Origin: Laceyella tengchongensis
GTDB lineage: Bacteria > Bacillota > Bacilli > Thermoactinomycetales > Thermoactinomycetaceae
Direction: 5' to 3'
DNA length: 64,000 nt
NCBI RefSeq assembly: GCF_900182735.1
Contig: NZ_FXTU01000004.1
Location: 186,001-250,000 of the forward strand
Below are positions 16,946-25,509 of the stretch, piece after piece. Within the stretch, counting starts at the first letter, position 1. Every line of letters begins with the position of its first letter. A model generated the notes under the pieces. It had not been told where the DNA came from. It saw nothing but the letters and a program-made list of their open reading frames with translations, and did not search any database. The translations under genes were made by a program, and so were the position numbers.

Positions 16946-17707
16946 ATGGGTAAACGCGGTGTGCTGGTGATCGCGCATGGTTCAAAAAACAAAGATTGGG
17001 TGCACCTGGTTGACCGTGCTGTGTCACAAGCGGCAGTAGATGCCCCGCTGGCGACCAGTTTTTTGGAGTATGTGCCTGGACGGTCGGTAGTGCAGGGAAT
17101 CGCGGCGCTGAAACAGCTAGGGGTTACTGACCTTGCCGCGGTGCCATTGTTCGTTTCTTCTGGAAGCACCCACATAGAAGAGATCCGTCACCTGCTCGGC
17201 GTGGGGGGCGAATTCCACAAGGTAATGATTCAGCAGGCGGTGCCGGGCGATCTGGTTGTTCGCTTGTGCCCGGCCATGGATGATCATCCGTTGATCGTGG
17301 AGGTACTGGCTGAGCGGGCGGGTTCTCTATCTACCCAGCCAGCAGAAGAAGCGTTATTATTGGTGGGGCATGGGAGTGACCAGATTGGATTTCAGGAACG
17401 GTGGCAGTCGATGATGGAGAGCTTGGCTCGGCAATTGCAAGCCAAGTTGGGATTTGCGGCTGTTGCCTGTGCCACCTTGTTGCCAGATAATGTACGACAG
17501 CAGCTTTTAGCGTTGTCAACAAGGTACCGGGTGTTGGTCGTGCCCCTCTTTTTGAGCGAGGGAACGTTTACTCGGAACAAGTTGCCAAAGCGGCTCAGCG
17601 GCGCCGAGGTGGTGTACACGGGGCAAGCTTATTTGCCCAGCCCTTTGATTCCGCACTGGATCGAGGCTGTGGTGCGGGAAGCATGGGCAGACAAATATGG
17701 GCAGTGA
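16946..17707 (+). CDS. CbiX/SirB-type tetrapyrrole metal chelatase
   Basis: A 253-residue two-domain protein of the sirohydrochlorin chelatase superfamily, which inserts iron, cobalt or nickel into sirohydrochlorin-type rings. Both half-domains keep a His-Gly-Ser motif: VLVIAHGSKNKDW at residues 6-18 and LLVGHGSDQIGF near 137. The metal-side His of the first domain (SSGSTHIEEI) is also present, while the second has SEGTFTRNKL. No other siroheme or cobalamin synthesis gene is adjacent, so the ring substrate is uncertain. The HupE/UreJ gene downstream suggests a cobalt or nickel link. Confidence 0.8.
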   Translation: MGKRGVLVIAHGSKNKDWVHLVDRAVSQAAVDAPLATSFLEYVPGRSVVQGIAALKQLGVTDLAAVPLFVSSGSTHIEEIRHLLGVGGEFHKVMIQQAVPGDLVVRLCPAMDDHPLIVEVLAERAGSLSTQPAEEALLLVGHGSDQIGFQERWQSMMESLARQLQAKLGFAAVACATLLPDNVRQQLLALSTRYRVLVVPLFLSEGTFTRNKLPKRLSGAEVVYTGQAYLPSPLIPHWIEAVVREAWADKYGQ

Positions 17708-17714
17708 AACCGAC

Positions 17715-17742
17715 AAGCCCCCCTTTACCATAAGGGGGGCTT
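17715..17742 (+). terminator. Hairpin terminator after the CbiX-type gene
   Basis: AAGCCCCCCTT / AAGGGGGGCTT, perfect eleven-pair stem with a six-base loop; the T-tract after it is weak. Confidence 0.75.
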
Positions 17743-17915
17743 CAGACTATGCTACTCTCTAATAGTTTCAAAGCAAAAGGACAACAAACTGAGGATGCGT
17801 AAAAAGCGAGTAGCGGCCCGAAGTGCATGGGCAAATGAACATTTCCGCAAGTTGGGCAAATAACTTCGTTCAAACATGATATAATCGTGAGTATGTTTGA
17901 CAAGGAGTGATGCCG

Positions 17916-19010
17916 ATGCGGAACGGGTGGCGCAGGTGGTTGATCGTCGTCCTGGCCTTATTGTTGTTATTGCCTGTACATCAAACGTCCGCCCATCCGT
18001 TGACCATTGTGTCGACGAAAGTCTCGTTGCAAGAGACATCCCTTACCGTGGAGATGTTGGTGGAAGCGGCCTTATTGGCGCGGGTCGATGGGATTCGATT
18101 GCAACAAAATGAACCGTTGTCACCTGAAACCAAATCCAAACTGGAGCGCATGATCCGTCAGTCTTTCAAGATCAGCAATGAAGATCGGCCGATGCAGGTG
18201 CGTTTAGTGGCGGCGGATTGGCAGAACCATGCGCACGTGGAACTGAAGTTGGTTTATTCATCCAATCAAAAATTGGGCAAGCTATCCTTTGTGGACGATC
18301 TTTTTTTTGACGTGGCGGGTAAACAGCACCAAAATGTGTTGACCCTCTCGGAGAATGGGACGAAGAGCACATTTGTCTTCAGCGAGAGTGTCAGGGAGTT
18401 GACGGTTCATGCCGGAACGGCCCTGTCTTGGTGGGTAGCCGCGCAAGAATTCTTCCAGTTGGGTGTGGAGCACATATGGTTTGGATTTGACCACTTGGCT
18501 TTTCTGCTGGCGCTTCTACTGGTGCGCGATCATTGGCGGGAGATGCTTAAGGTGGTCACTTCCTTCACCATCGCGCATTCCATCACATTGTTCTTGGCGA
18601 TGATGAACATTTTGGCTGTTCCATCTAAGTGGGTGGAAGCGTTGATCGCCCTCAGCATCTTGTTCGTGGCGTTGGAAAATGTTTGGCTAGCCCAAGGGAA
18701 ACCGTGGGTGAAGCGCTGGGTGCTAACGTTTTATTTTGGATTGATTCACGGTTTGGGATTCGCGGGGTCCTTGGCGGATATCCAGTTGCCGAAAAACCAT
18801 TTGTTGACGGCATTGTTTTCGTTTAACATTGGGATAGAAGTGGGACAAGTCGTCCTAGTCGCTTTGGTGTGGCCCCTGCTGACTTATGCCTGGCGGTACA
18901 AGCCATTTGTCCTTGTGGCACGCGGCTTGACGGTCGTGATCGCCTTGTGCGGGCTGGCTTGGTTTGTGGAACGGGCGTTTGCATGGGACATTCCGATGTT
19001 TGATTTGTAA
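17916..19010 (+). CDS. HupE/UreJ family membrane protein
   Basis: A 364-residue protein with a signal peptide (cleavage near QTSAHP), an extracellular beta-rich domain of about 150 residues, and then six or seven membrane helices that form the HupE/UreJ core: GVEHIWFGFDHLAFLLALLLV, TIAHSITLFLA and LIHGLGFAGSL. The conserved His/Asp residues in the helices are those expected for nickel or cobalt permeation in this family. GGAG at 17904-17907 places the start at ATG 17916. An extended -10 box TGATATAAT ends at 17885, giving an own promoter. Metal specificity is not known. Confidence 0.82.
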   Translation: MRNGWRRWLIVVLALLLLLPVHQTSAHPLTIVSTKVSLQETSLTVEMLVEAALLARVDGIRLQQNEPLSPETKSKLERMIRQSFKISNEDRPMQVRLVAADWQNHAHVELKLVYSSNQKLGKLSFVDDLFFDVAGKQHQNVLTLSENGTKSTFVFSESVRELTVHAGTALSWWVAAQEFFQLGVEHIWFGFDHLAFLLALLLVRDHWREMLKVVTSFTIAHSITLFLAMMNILAVPSKWVEALIALSILFVALENVWLAQGKPWVKRWVLTFYFGLIHGLGFAGSLADIQLPKNHLLTALFSFNIGIEVGQVVLVALVWPLLTYAWRYKPFVLVARGLTVVIALCGLAWFVERAFAWDIPMFDL

Positions 19011-19070
19011 AGCCTCACGGTGGATTGACACCGATGAGGCCAATGTGATGAGAAGAAAGGGTGGAGCCTG

Positions 19071-20486
19071 ATGGCGAAAAGTGATATTGGCGTAATCGGC
19101 CTAGCAGTCATGGGCAAAAACTTGGCCTTGAATATTGAGAGCAGAGGGTATACCGTGTCCCTGTTCAACCGGTCGCCGGAAAGAACAAAGCAAATGCTGG
19201 AAGAGCATGCGGGCCGGAAGCTGGTCGGCACTTACACGATGCAAGAGTTCATCGATTCGTTGGAACGGCCGCGACGGGTTCTGTTGATGGTGAAAGCGGG
19301 CAAGCCGACGGATGATATGATCGCCCAGTTGAAAAAGTATCTAGAACCGGGGGACATCGTCATCGACGGTGGAAACACGTTCTATCAGGATACGGTTCGC
19401 CGCAACCAAGAGCTGTCTGAAGCGGGCATTCACTTTATCGGCGCGGGTGTATCCGGCGGCGAAGAAGGGGCGTTGAAAGGGCCGGCGATCATGCCAGGCG
19501 GACAGCGTGAAGCTTATCAGTTGGTGGAGCCGATTCTGACGGCCATCTCCGCCAAAGTGAATGGGGAGCCCTGCTGTACATATATCGGTCCGGACGGAGC
19601 CGGCCATTATGTGAAAATGGTTCACAACGGCATTGAGTATGGGGACATGCAGTTGATCTGCGAAGCGTACTTTTTGATGAAACACCTGTTGAACATGGAC
19701 GCCCAGGAACTGCATGAAGTGTTCGCCGAGTGGAATCAAGGCGAATTGGACAGCTACCTGATCGAAATTACTGCTGACATTTTCGCCAAAGTGGACGAAG
19801 AGACCGGCGAGCCGTTGGTGGAAAAGATTTTGGACACCGCTGGCCAAAAAGGGACGGGCAAATGGACCAGCCAAAGTTCGCTGGACTTGGGTGTGCCTTT
19901 GACCATCATCACCGAATCGGTGTATGCACGCTTTTTGTCAGCGATGAAAGAAGAGCGGATCAAAGCGAGCAAGTTGCTCTCTGGGCCGAAACCAGGCTGC
20001 ACTGTGATCCAAGACCGCAAAGCGTTTGTGGAATCGATCAGAAAAGCCCTTTATGCAAGCAAAATCTGTTCTTACGCACAGGGATTTGCACAGATGAAAG
20101 CGGCGTCCGACGAGTTCGGTTGGGATTTGAAGCCGGGTGAAATCGCGATGATCTTCCGGGGCGGTTGTATCATCCGTGCTCGTTTCCTGCAAAACATTAA
20201 GGAGGCGTATGACCGCGACCCCGGCTTGACCAACCTGCTCTTGGACCCCTATTTCAAAGGCATTGTGGAAGAATATCAAGAAGCATGGCGTGAAGTGGTT
20301 GCCGCAGCGGTGCTCAACGGCATCCCGGTACCGGCGTTTGCCAGCGCACTGAGCTATTATGACAGCTACCGCTCTGAGCAGTTGCCTGCCAACTTGTTGC
20401 AAGCGCAACGGGATTATTTTGGGGCGCACACCTACCAGCGGGTGGACAGAGAAGGCGTGTTTCACACCCAATGGCTGGATAAATAA
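19071..20486 (+). CDS. gnd: 6-phosphogluconate dehydrogenase, decarboxylating
   Basis: A 471-residue oxidative pentose phosphate enzyme making ribulose 5-phosphate, CO2 and NADPH. The N-terminal Rossmann motif is GVIGLAVMGKNLALN, followed by the NADP-type loop SLFNRSPERT. The substrate signature is intact (GVSGGEEGALKGPAIMPGG) and the catalytic Lys lies in GHYVKMVHNGIEYGDM. Full length, ending in the family tail HTYQRVDREGVFHTQW. It follows the HupE gene by 60 bases and has its own strong terminator. This is the long, NADP-type form rather than the short NAD-type Gnd. Confidence 0.96.
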   Translation: MAKSDIGVIGLAVMGKNLALNIESRGYTVSLFNRSPERTKQMLEEHAGRKLVGTYTMQEFIDSLERPRRVLLMVKAGKPTDDMIAQLKKYLEPGDIVIDGGNTFYQDTVRRNQELSEAGIHFIGAGVSGGEEGALKGPAIMPGGQREAYQLVEPILTAISAKVNGEPCCTYIGPDGAGHYVKMVHNGIEYGDMQLICEAYFLMKHLLNMDAQELHEVFAEWNQGELDSYLIEITADIFAKVDEETGEPLVEKILDTAGQKGTGKWTSQSSLDLGVPLTIITESVYARFLSAMKEERIKASKLLSGPKPGCTVIQDRKAFVESIRKALYASKICSYAQGFAQMKAASDEFGWDLKPGEIAMIFRGGCIIRARFLQNIKEAYDRDPGLTNLLLDPYFKGIVEEYQEAWREVVAAAVLNGIPVPAFASALSYYDSYRSEQLPANLLQAQRDYFGAHTYQRVDREGVFHTQWLDK

Positions 20487-20506
20487 TCAGCAAAAGAACG
20501 AAAGCG

Positions 20507-20552
20507 AAAACAGCACCTTTCCCTATCAACTGGGGAGAGGTGCTGTTTTTTT
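20507..20552 (+). terminator. Terminator after gnd
   Basis: AACAGCACCTTTCCC / GGGGAGAGGTGCTGTT with one wobble pair, followed by a run of seven Ts. Confidence 0.92.
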
Positions 20553-20633
20553 GCATGGTTTGGGAGGTGAGGATGCATCCTGTTATTGACCGGGTTAGCG
20601 CAGATAGAAAAATCACCCATTGAAAAAAGACTA

Positions 20634-20675
20634 AAAAACGAATAATATTGTTGTTGTGATGTTTAATATTCGTGT
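20634..20675 (+). promoter_or_regulatory. Imperfect inverted repeat before the purine permease
   Basis: ACGAATAATATT and AATATTCGT face each other across about 14 bases, just upstream of the ribosome binding site. The CGAA/TTCG cores resemble half PurBoxes of Bacillus PurR, but they lie about 26 bases apart rather than the usual 16-17, so a different regulator is possible. No purine riboswitch was seen. Confidence 0.35.
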
Positions 20676-20692
20676 TTCGGAGGAACTCATTC

Positions 20693-21994
20693 ATGTTTAA
20701 TATCAAAAAAGCTGGCTCGACTGTACGAAATGAAATCGTCGCCGGTCTGACGACGTTTTTCACGATGTCATATATTATTGTGGTCAACCCGATCATTTTG
20801 AAAGATGCTGGTGTTCCGTTTGAAATGAGCTTTATGGCCACCGTGATCGCAACGATTGTCGGCACCCTGATCATGGGATTGTTCGCCAATTATCCGATTG
20901 CGATTGCGCCGGCGATGGGGTTGAATGCTTATTTTGCCTATTCTGTGGTGCAGGGGCACAAGGGATTGGGGTATGAGGCAGCGTTTGCCGCCGTTTTTGT
21001 CGCGGGAGTGTTGTTTGTTCTGCTCTCCTTGACTCCTCTGCGAACCAAACTGATTGAAGTGATTCCCGGCAATTTGAAAAGCGCCATCACCGCCGGAATC
21101 GGTTTGTTCATCGCGTTCATCGGATTGCGCATGTCAGGGTTGGTGGTAGATCATCCGAGCAACTTGGTTGCACTTGGCGATCTGCACTCCCCTTCGGTGA
21201 TCCTCACCTTGGTCGGTTTGGCGATTACCTTGGTCTGCCTAGCACTAAACATCAATGGCGCCCTGTTCATCGGGATGCTGGGCACGGGGATTATCGCTGC
21301 CTTGATGGGGAAATTGTCATTTGACAAAGGAATTGTGGCCTTGCCTCGCTTTCCCGAACAGTTGGCGGTCTCCAATCCGGTCACCGCTGTGCAAGATGTG
21401 ATTGATTTCGGCTTGTACGCAGTCGTATTTTCCTTTTTGCTGGTGACGCTGTTTGACACCACCGGCACCGTGTTGGGAGTGGCTAAACAAGCGAAGCTGA
21501 TGGATGGGGATCACCTGCCGCGCGGGGAGCGGACCATCCTGGCCGATTCGCTGGCAACTCTCATCGGTTCGATTTTTGGAACGAGTCCAACTTCCGCTTA
21601 CATTGAATCGGCATCGGGTGTAGCGACAGGAGGACGGACGGGATTGACGGCGGTTGTGGTGGCTCTGCTGTTTGCGGTGTCCGCTTTCTTCAGCCCGTTG
21701 ATCGGCGCCGTGTCAGGGATGTCGGCGATCACCGCACCTGCGCTGATCGTGGTCGGCTCACTGATGATGGGGCATGTGGCTCATATCAAGTGGGACCGCA
21801 TTGATGAAGCGTTTCCTGCTTTTCTGGTGATTCTGAGCATGCCGCTGACCTCCAGCATTGCTACTGGCATCGCGCTGGGCTTTGTCTCCTATCCGTTGAT
21901 GAAGCTGTGCAAAGGAGAAAGCAAGCAGGTTCATCCACTGGTTTATGTGTTTGCTGTGCTGTTTTTGTTCCAATTGGTTTACTTGCCACACTGA
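20693..21994 (+). CDS. NCS2 family nucleobase permease (AzgA/PbuG type)
   Basis: A 433-residue polytopic proton symporter for adenine, guanine or hypoxanthine. It carries the AzgA-like landmarks EIVAGLTTFFTMSYIIVVNP at the N-terminus, APAMGLNAYFAYSVV in helix 3, FLLVTLFDTTGTVLGVA and GTSPTSAYIESASGVATGGRTG. About 12-14 helices are visible. Initiation at ATG 20693 is chosen because CGGAGGA lies inside the longer frame that begins at 20672. It stands alone between strong terminators, so it is a single-gene unit. Which purine it prefers cannot be read from the sequence. Confidence 0.92.
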   Translation: MFNIKKAGSTVRNEIVAGLTTFFTMSYIIVVNPIILKDAGVPFEMSFMATVIATIVGTLIMGLFANYPIAIAPAMGLNAYFAYSVVQGHKGLGYEAAFAAVFVAGVLFVLLSLTPLRTKLIEVIPGNLKSAITAGIGLFIAFIGLRMSGLVVDHPSNLVALGDLHSPSVILTLVGLAITLVCLALNINGALFIGMLGTGIIAALMGKLSFDKGIVALPRFPEQLAVSNPVTAVQDVIDFGLYAVVFSFLLVTLFDTTGTVLGVAKQAKLMDGDHLPRGERTILADSLATLIGSIFGTSPTSAYIESASGVATGGRTGLTAVVVALLFAVSAFFSPLIGAVSGMSAITAPALIVVGSLMMGHVAHIKWDRIDEAFPAFLVILSMPLTSSIATGIALGFVSYPLMKLCKGESKQVHPLVYVFAVLFLFQLVYLPH

Positions 21995-22011
21995 TTGAAA
22001 CTGGTGTACCG

Positions 22012-22051
22012 GCCTTTTCCCGGCTATCCGGCTACGGGAAAAGGCTTTTTT
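22012..22051 (+). terminator. Terminator after the purine permease
   Basis: GCCTTTTCCCG / CGGGAAAAGGC, perfect eleven-pair stem, then six Ts. Confidence 0.93.
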
Positions 22052-22196
22052 GCGCTCATGGAACGGGGAGCTAGCAGTTCAGCGGGGGAAATCGACACAG
22101 GATTGTTCGATCTGAATGTGAAGTCGGGGCGGAAGTTGGGTAAACTAAAGTCATAATGGATGCATCCGTGAAAGTATACAGGGGGGTGGCAGTGAA

Positions 22197-23081
22197 ATGA
22201 AACGCGCTCGCCTGATTTATAATCCAACTGCGGGTCGGGAATTGGTCGTCAAGCAATTGCCACAGCTGCTGACCAAATTGGAACAAGCCGGGTTTGAAAC
22301 CTCTTGCTATGCAACGACCGAACGTTGGACGGCAGCGGAGGAAGCGCGCCAGGCGGCGGAACGCCAGTTTGATGTCGTGATCGCTGCGGGAGGGGACGGG
22401 ACGATTCATGAAGTGGTCAATGGCTTGGCCGGATGTGAGCATCCACCCAAATTGGGCATCTTGCCAGCGGGAACAACCAACGATTTGGCGCGGGCGTTGC
22501 GGTTGCCACGGGACATTCTGGCGGCATGCGATGTCATCACTGGGAGCCGAACCACCTTGGTTGATGTGGGCAAATTCGGTGAGCGTTATTTCATCAACGT
22601 GGCCGCTGCGGGAAGAATCACCGAAGTGACTTATGAAGCGCCCAGCCGCCTGAAGACCATGATGGGCCCTTTCGCTTATTATGCGAAAGCGATTGAGAAG
22701 CTGGGAACCTTGCATAAGCCATTTCCGTTGCGTTTGCAGACACCGCGCGGTGAGTGGGAAGCGGAAGTCCTGCTCTTTATTATTGCCAACAGCGTGTCGG
22801 TAGGCGGTTTTGAACGGTTGGCGCCCACGGCCGATATCAGTGATGGTCTGTTTGATGTATTGGTGGTGCCCAAAACCAACATGGCCGATCTCCTGCAATT
22901 GGCCACATTGGCCATGAAGGGGGAGCATGTGCATGATTCGCGGGTGGTTTATTTCCAGACGGAACAAATCGACGTAGATACGCCTGAAACATTGAAGCTG
23001 AATTTGGATGGGGAACATGGCGGCGAATTGGTGGGAAGATTTGAGATTGTGCCGCACCGTCTCGAGATTTTTTGCCCTTAG
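22197..23081 (+). CDS. dgkB: Diacylglycerol kinase (lipid kinase, DgkB/YerQ type)
   Basis: A 294-residue soluble lipid kinase that returns diacylglycerol, a by-product of lipoteichoic acid synthesis, to phosphatidic acid. The opening RLIYNPTAGRE and the nucleotide-binding GGDGTIHEVVNGL motif are typical of the DAGK catalytic domain; PAGTTNDLARAL and the C-terminal LNLDGEHGG complete it. GGGGGTGG precedes the ATG. In Bacillus subtilis the homologue lies between gatB and the rlmCD gene; here rlmCD still follows, but five genes separate it from gatB. Confidence 0.93.
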   Translation: MKRARLIYNPTAGRELVVKQLPQLLTKLEQAGFETSCYATTERWTAAEEARQAAERQFDVVIAAGGDGTIHEVVNGLAGCEHPPKLGILPAGTTNDLARALRLPRDILAACDVITGSRTTLVDVGKFGERYFINVAAAGRITEVTYEAPSRLKTMMGPFAYYAKAIEKLGTLHKPFPLRLQTPRGEWEAEVLLFIIANSVSVGGFERLAPTADISDGLFDVLVVPKTNMADLLQLATLAMKGEHVHDSRVVYFQTEQIDVDTPETLKLNLDGEHGGELVGRFEIVPHRLEIFCP

Positions 23082-23111
23082 CGTTCATCATACAGCGGTG
23101 GACGTTTTTTT
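23082..23111 (+). terminator. Weak terminator after dgkB
   Basis: CGTTCATC / GGTGGACG with three wobble pairs, loop of about seven, then seven Ts. Confidence 0.6.
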
Positions 23112-23200
23112 CATGAATGGATAGAAGCCGCCCGCCCCATCGAGCCTTGTAGTGGGCGGAACAGCATAGGAGATTATGATAGCTAATGGAGGAATGACTG

Positions 23201-24568
23201 TTGGTTGTGCAGCCAGGACAATTGATTGAGTTAGAGGTGACGGGACAGGCCCATGATGGAGCGGGTGTGGGCAAATATGAGGGATTCGCCGTTTTTGTCC
23301 CTTTGACTGTGCCCGGCGAAACTGTGCGGGTGCGGATCGAGTCCGTCAAAAAAAATTACGCGCGCGGCAAGCTGTTGGAGCTGGTGCAAGCCCATCCCGA
23401 CCGGACCGAACCGATTTGCCCCGTCTATGAGGCATGCGGTGGCTGCCAGTCCCAGCACCTTTCCTATGAAGCGCAGTTGAAGCACAAACGGCAACAGGTG
23501 GCTGACCATTTCAAGCGGATCGGCGGGATGGATGATGTGCTGATCCATCCGGTGTTGGGAATGAGTGATCCGTGGCGTTATCGCAATAAAGCGCAAGTGC
23601 CGTTCGGGCGGCGGCAGGGGAAAGTGGTCGCCGGCTTTTATGCGCCGGGGTCTCATGACATCATTGACATGGAATCATGCGTGATCCAGCACGAATTAAA
23701 TGATGCGGCCATCAGCCTAGTCAGGGCGCAGGCCGAGGAGTTGGGCATCCCCATCTATAACGAGCAGAAGCATACGGGGGTGCTGCGCCATGTCATGGTG
23801 CGAATCGGTTCCAACACCGGAGAAATGATGATTGTGCTAGTCACAAACGGAGAATCCCTTCCTAAGCGCAAGGAGTTGGTTAAACGGCTGGTGGCGGCGT
23901 TCCCACAGCTGACATCATTGGTTCAAAACATCAATAGCAAACGGACGAATGTGATCTTGGGCCCCAAAAACAAGCGATTGTGGGGAAAAGAAGTGATTCA
24001 CGATACCATTGGCGATGTGAAATTCGCCATCTCTCCCCATTCCTTCTACCAAGTGAACACCAGCCAGACCAAAGTGCTGTACGATCAAGTTTTGCGTTAT
24101 GCAGCCTTGACCGGAAACGAGACCGTCATCGACGCTTATTGTGGCATCGGCACCATCGCCCTGTACTTGGCTAAACACGCCAAACGGGTGTACGGAGTGG
24201 AAATCGTGCCTGAGGCGATTCGCGACGCCAAAGCCAACGCCCGATTGAACGGGATCACCCACGCTCATTTCGCCGTCGGGGCCGCTGAGCTAGTGATGCC
24301 CAAATGGTTGGAGGAAGGGATCAAACCAGATGTAGTCATTGTTGATCCACCGCGCAAAGGGTGTGACCCTGTGTTACTTCAGACGGTGGCCGATATGCGT
24401 CCGGAGCGGTTGGTTTATGTTTCCTGCAACTCCGCGACCCTGGCCCGGGACGCCAAGTTGCTCCTGGAATTGGGATATCGGGTGCAGGAAGTGCAACCAG
24501 TAGACATGTTTCCACAAACGGGCCATGTGGAGTGCTGTGCGCTGTTGGTGAGGGAGCCTCGCTCATGA
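23201..24568 (+). CDS. rlmCD: 23S rRNA (uracil-5-)-methyltransferase RlmCD/RumA type
   Basis: A 455-residue SAM-dependent enzyme that makes 5-methyluridine in 23S rRNA; the Bacillus enzyme acts on two sites. An N-terminal TRAM RNA-binding domain (to about residue 60) is followed by the iron-sulphur cysteines in ICPVYEACGGCQ, a central RNA domain, and the methyltransferase core: VIDAYCGIGTIALYLA for SAM, DVVIVDPPRKGCD, and the catalytic Cys in LVYVSCNSATLARD. The start is TTG 23201 after GGAGGA with seven-base spacing. TrmA-type tRNA specificity cannot be strictly excluded, but the Fe-S motif favours rRNA. Confidence 0.92.
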   Translation: MVVQPGQLIELEVTGQAHDGAGVGKYEGFAVFVPLTVPGETVRVRIESVKKNYARGKLLELVQAHPDRTEPICPVYEACGGCQSQHLSYEAQLKHKRQQVADHFKRIGGMDDVLIHPVLGMSDPWRYRNKAQVPFGRRQGKVVAGFYAPGSHDIIDMESCVIQHELNDAAISLVRAQAEELGIPIYNEQKHTGVLRHVMVRIGSNTGEMMIVLVTNGESLPKRKELVKRLVAAFPQLTSLVQNINSKRTNVILGPKNKRLWGKEVIHDTIGDVKFAISPHSFYQVNTSQTKVLYDQVLRYAALTGNETVIDAYCGIGTIALYLAKHAKRVYGVEIVPEAIRDAKANARLNGITHAHFAVGAAELVMPKWLEEGIKPDVVIVDPPRKGCDPVLLQTVADMRPERLVYVSCNSATLARDAKLLLELGYRVQEVQPVDMFPQTGHVECCALLVREPRS

Positions 24569-24636
24569 CCTGAGTGGACAGTATGTGAATGAGAATTTTT
24601 TTGTTTCCGAGGTATTTATTATTTTTGTATACTTAG

Positions 24637-24653
24637 TTACTATAATATAGTAA
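24637..24653 (+). promoter_or_regulatory. Palindromic operator over the -10 box of the nitroreductase gene
   Basis: TTACTATA A TATAGTAA is a perfect 17-base palindrome that contains the TATAAT hexamer (24641-24646). Its TACT-N7-AGTA layout matches, as I recall it, the operator of the MarR/DUF24 repressors YodB and CatR, which sense quinones and control nitroreductases in Bacillus. Confidence 0.6.
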
Positions 24654-24697
24654 AATGAGTTCAACGAGTTATTTTTTAGGAAAGGTGGAAATCGCTC

Positions 24698-25330
24698 ATG
24701 ACACAATCGACAGCGGCGTCGGCCATCGAAGTGATGCTAGCCCGCGGCAGTGTGCGCAAGTACCAAGCAGGAGTGGAAATGCCGCAAGCGGATCTGGAGG
24801 AAATCCTCACACTGGCGGCCAAAGCACCTTCATCCTGGAACCTGCAGCATTGGCGGTATCTCGTCATCTCTTCGCCTGAGCAAAAGCAAAAATTGTTACC
24901 TATCGCGTACAACCAAGAGCAAGTGGTTGACGCTTGCGTCACGGTAGCGGTGCTGGGGGATTTGGAAGCGAATAAAACGGGGCATCAGATCTATGGCGAA
25001 GCGTTGAAAGAAGGGCACATCACCCAACAAATCCACGACACCATGATTTCGCAAATCGATGGCGCGTATACCAACAACCCGCAATTTGCGCGCGATGAAG
25101 CGATAATGAATGCGTCGTTGTCGGCTATGCAACTGATGTTGGCAGCGAAAGCGAAGGGGTATGACACTTGCCCCATGGGCGGTTTCAACCGGCAGGCGCT
25201 GATCGAGGAGTTTAACATTCCCGCACGGTATGTACCTGTTATGTTGATATCTGTGGGCAAAGCCGAAGCTCCGGCTCGTCCGACCAACCGGTTGCCGCTC
25301 GATCAATTGGTGATTCAAGACTGTTTTTGA
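24698..25330 (+). CDS. Nitroreductase family protein (YodC-like)
   Basis: A 210-residue FMN-dependent oxidoreductase of the NfsB/YodC class, which reduces quinones or nitroaromatics with NAD(P)H. The RGSVRKYQAG opening gives the phosphate-binding Arg residues, and AAKAPSSWNLQHWRYLVI and the C-terminal GGFNRQALIEEFNIP, with PARPTNRLP at the end, are family landmarks. AAAGGTGG precedes the ATG. The operator palindrome just upstream suggests induction by electrophiles. No regulator gene is adjacent, so any repressor is encoded elsewhere. Confidence 0.88.
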   Translation: MTQSTAASAIEVMLARGSVRKYQAGVEMPQADLEEILTLAAKAPSSWNLQHWRYLVISSPEQKQKLLPIAYNQEQVVDACVTVAVLGDLEANKTGHQIYGEALKEGHITQQIHDTMISQIDGAYTNNPQFARDEAIMNASLSAMQLMLAAKAKGYDTCPMGGFNRQALIEEFNIPARYVPVMLISVGKAEAPARPTNRLPLDQLVIQDCF

Positions 25331-25344
25331 CGCGACGGGTTTCT

Positions 25345-25374
25345 AAGGCGATGTTCCAAGTGGAATGTCGCCTT
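25345..25374 (+). terminator. Probable terminator after the nitroreductase gene
   Basis: AAGGCGATGTTCC / GGAATGTCGCCTT with two internal G-T pairs and a four-base loop; the tail CCTTCATTT is only partly T-rich. Confidence 0.65.
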
Positions 25375-25416
25375 CCTTCATTTCCGAATCGGTCCGCTCG
25401 ACGAAAAAGAAAAAGT

Positions 25417-25445
25417 TTGGGCGGGGAATGGTGTTTTGGTATAGT
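25417..25445 (+). promoter_or_regulatory. Sigma-A promoter of the amidase gene
   Basis: TTGGGC (25417-25422), 17-base spacer, TATAGT (25440-25445), 65 bases before the start codon. Confidence 0.6.
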
Positions 25446-25509
25446 GTAAGACGGGAACTAATGGATAAGACGACGAGGAGTGGAGAATGGTGAGTCGTGA
25501 GGTGACATT

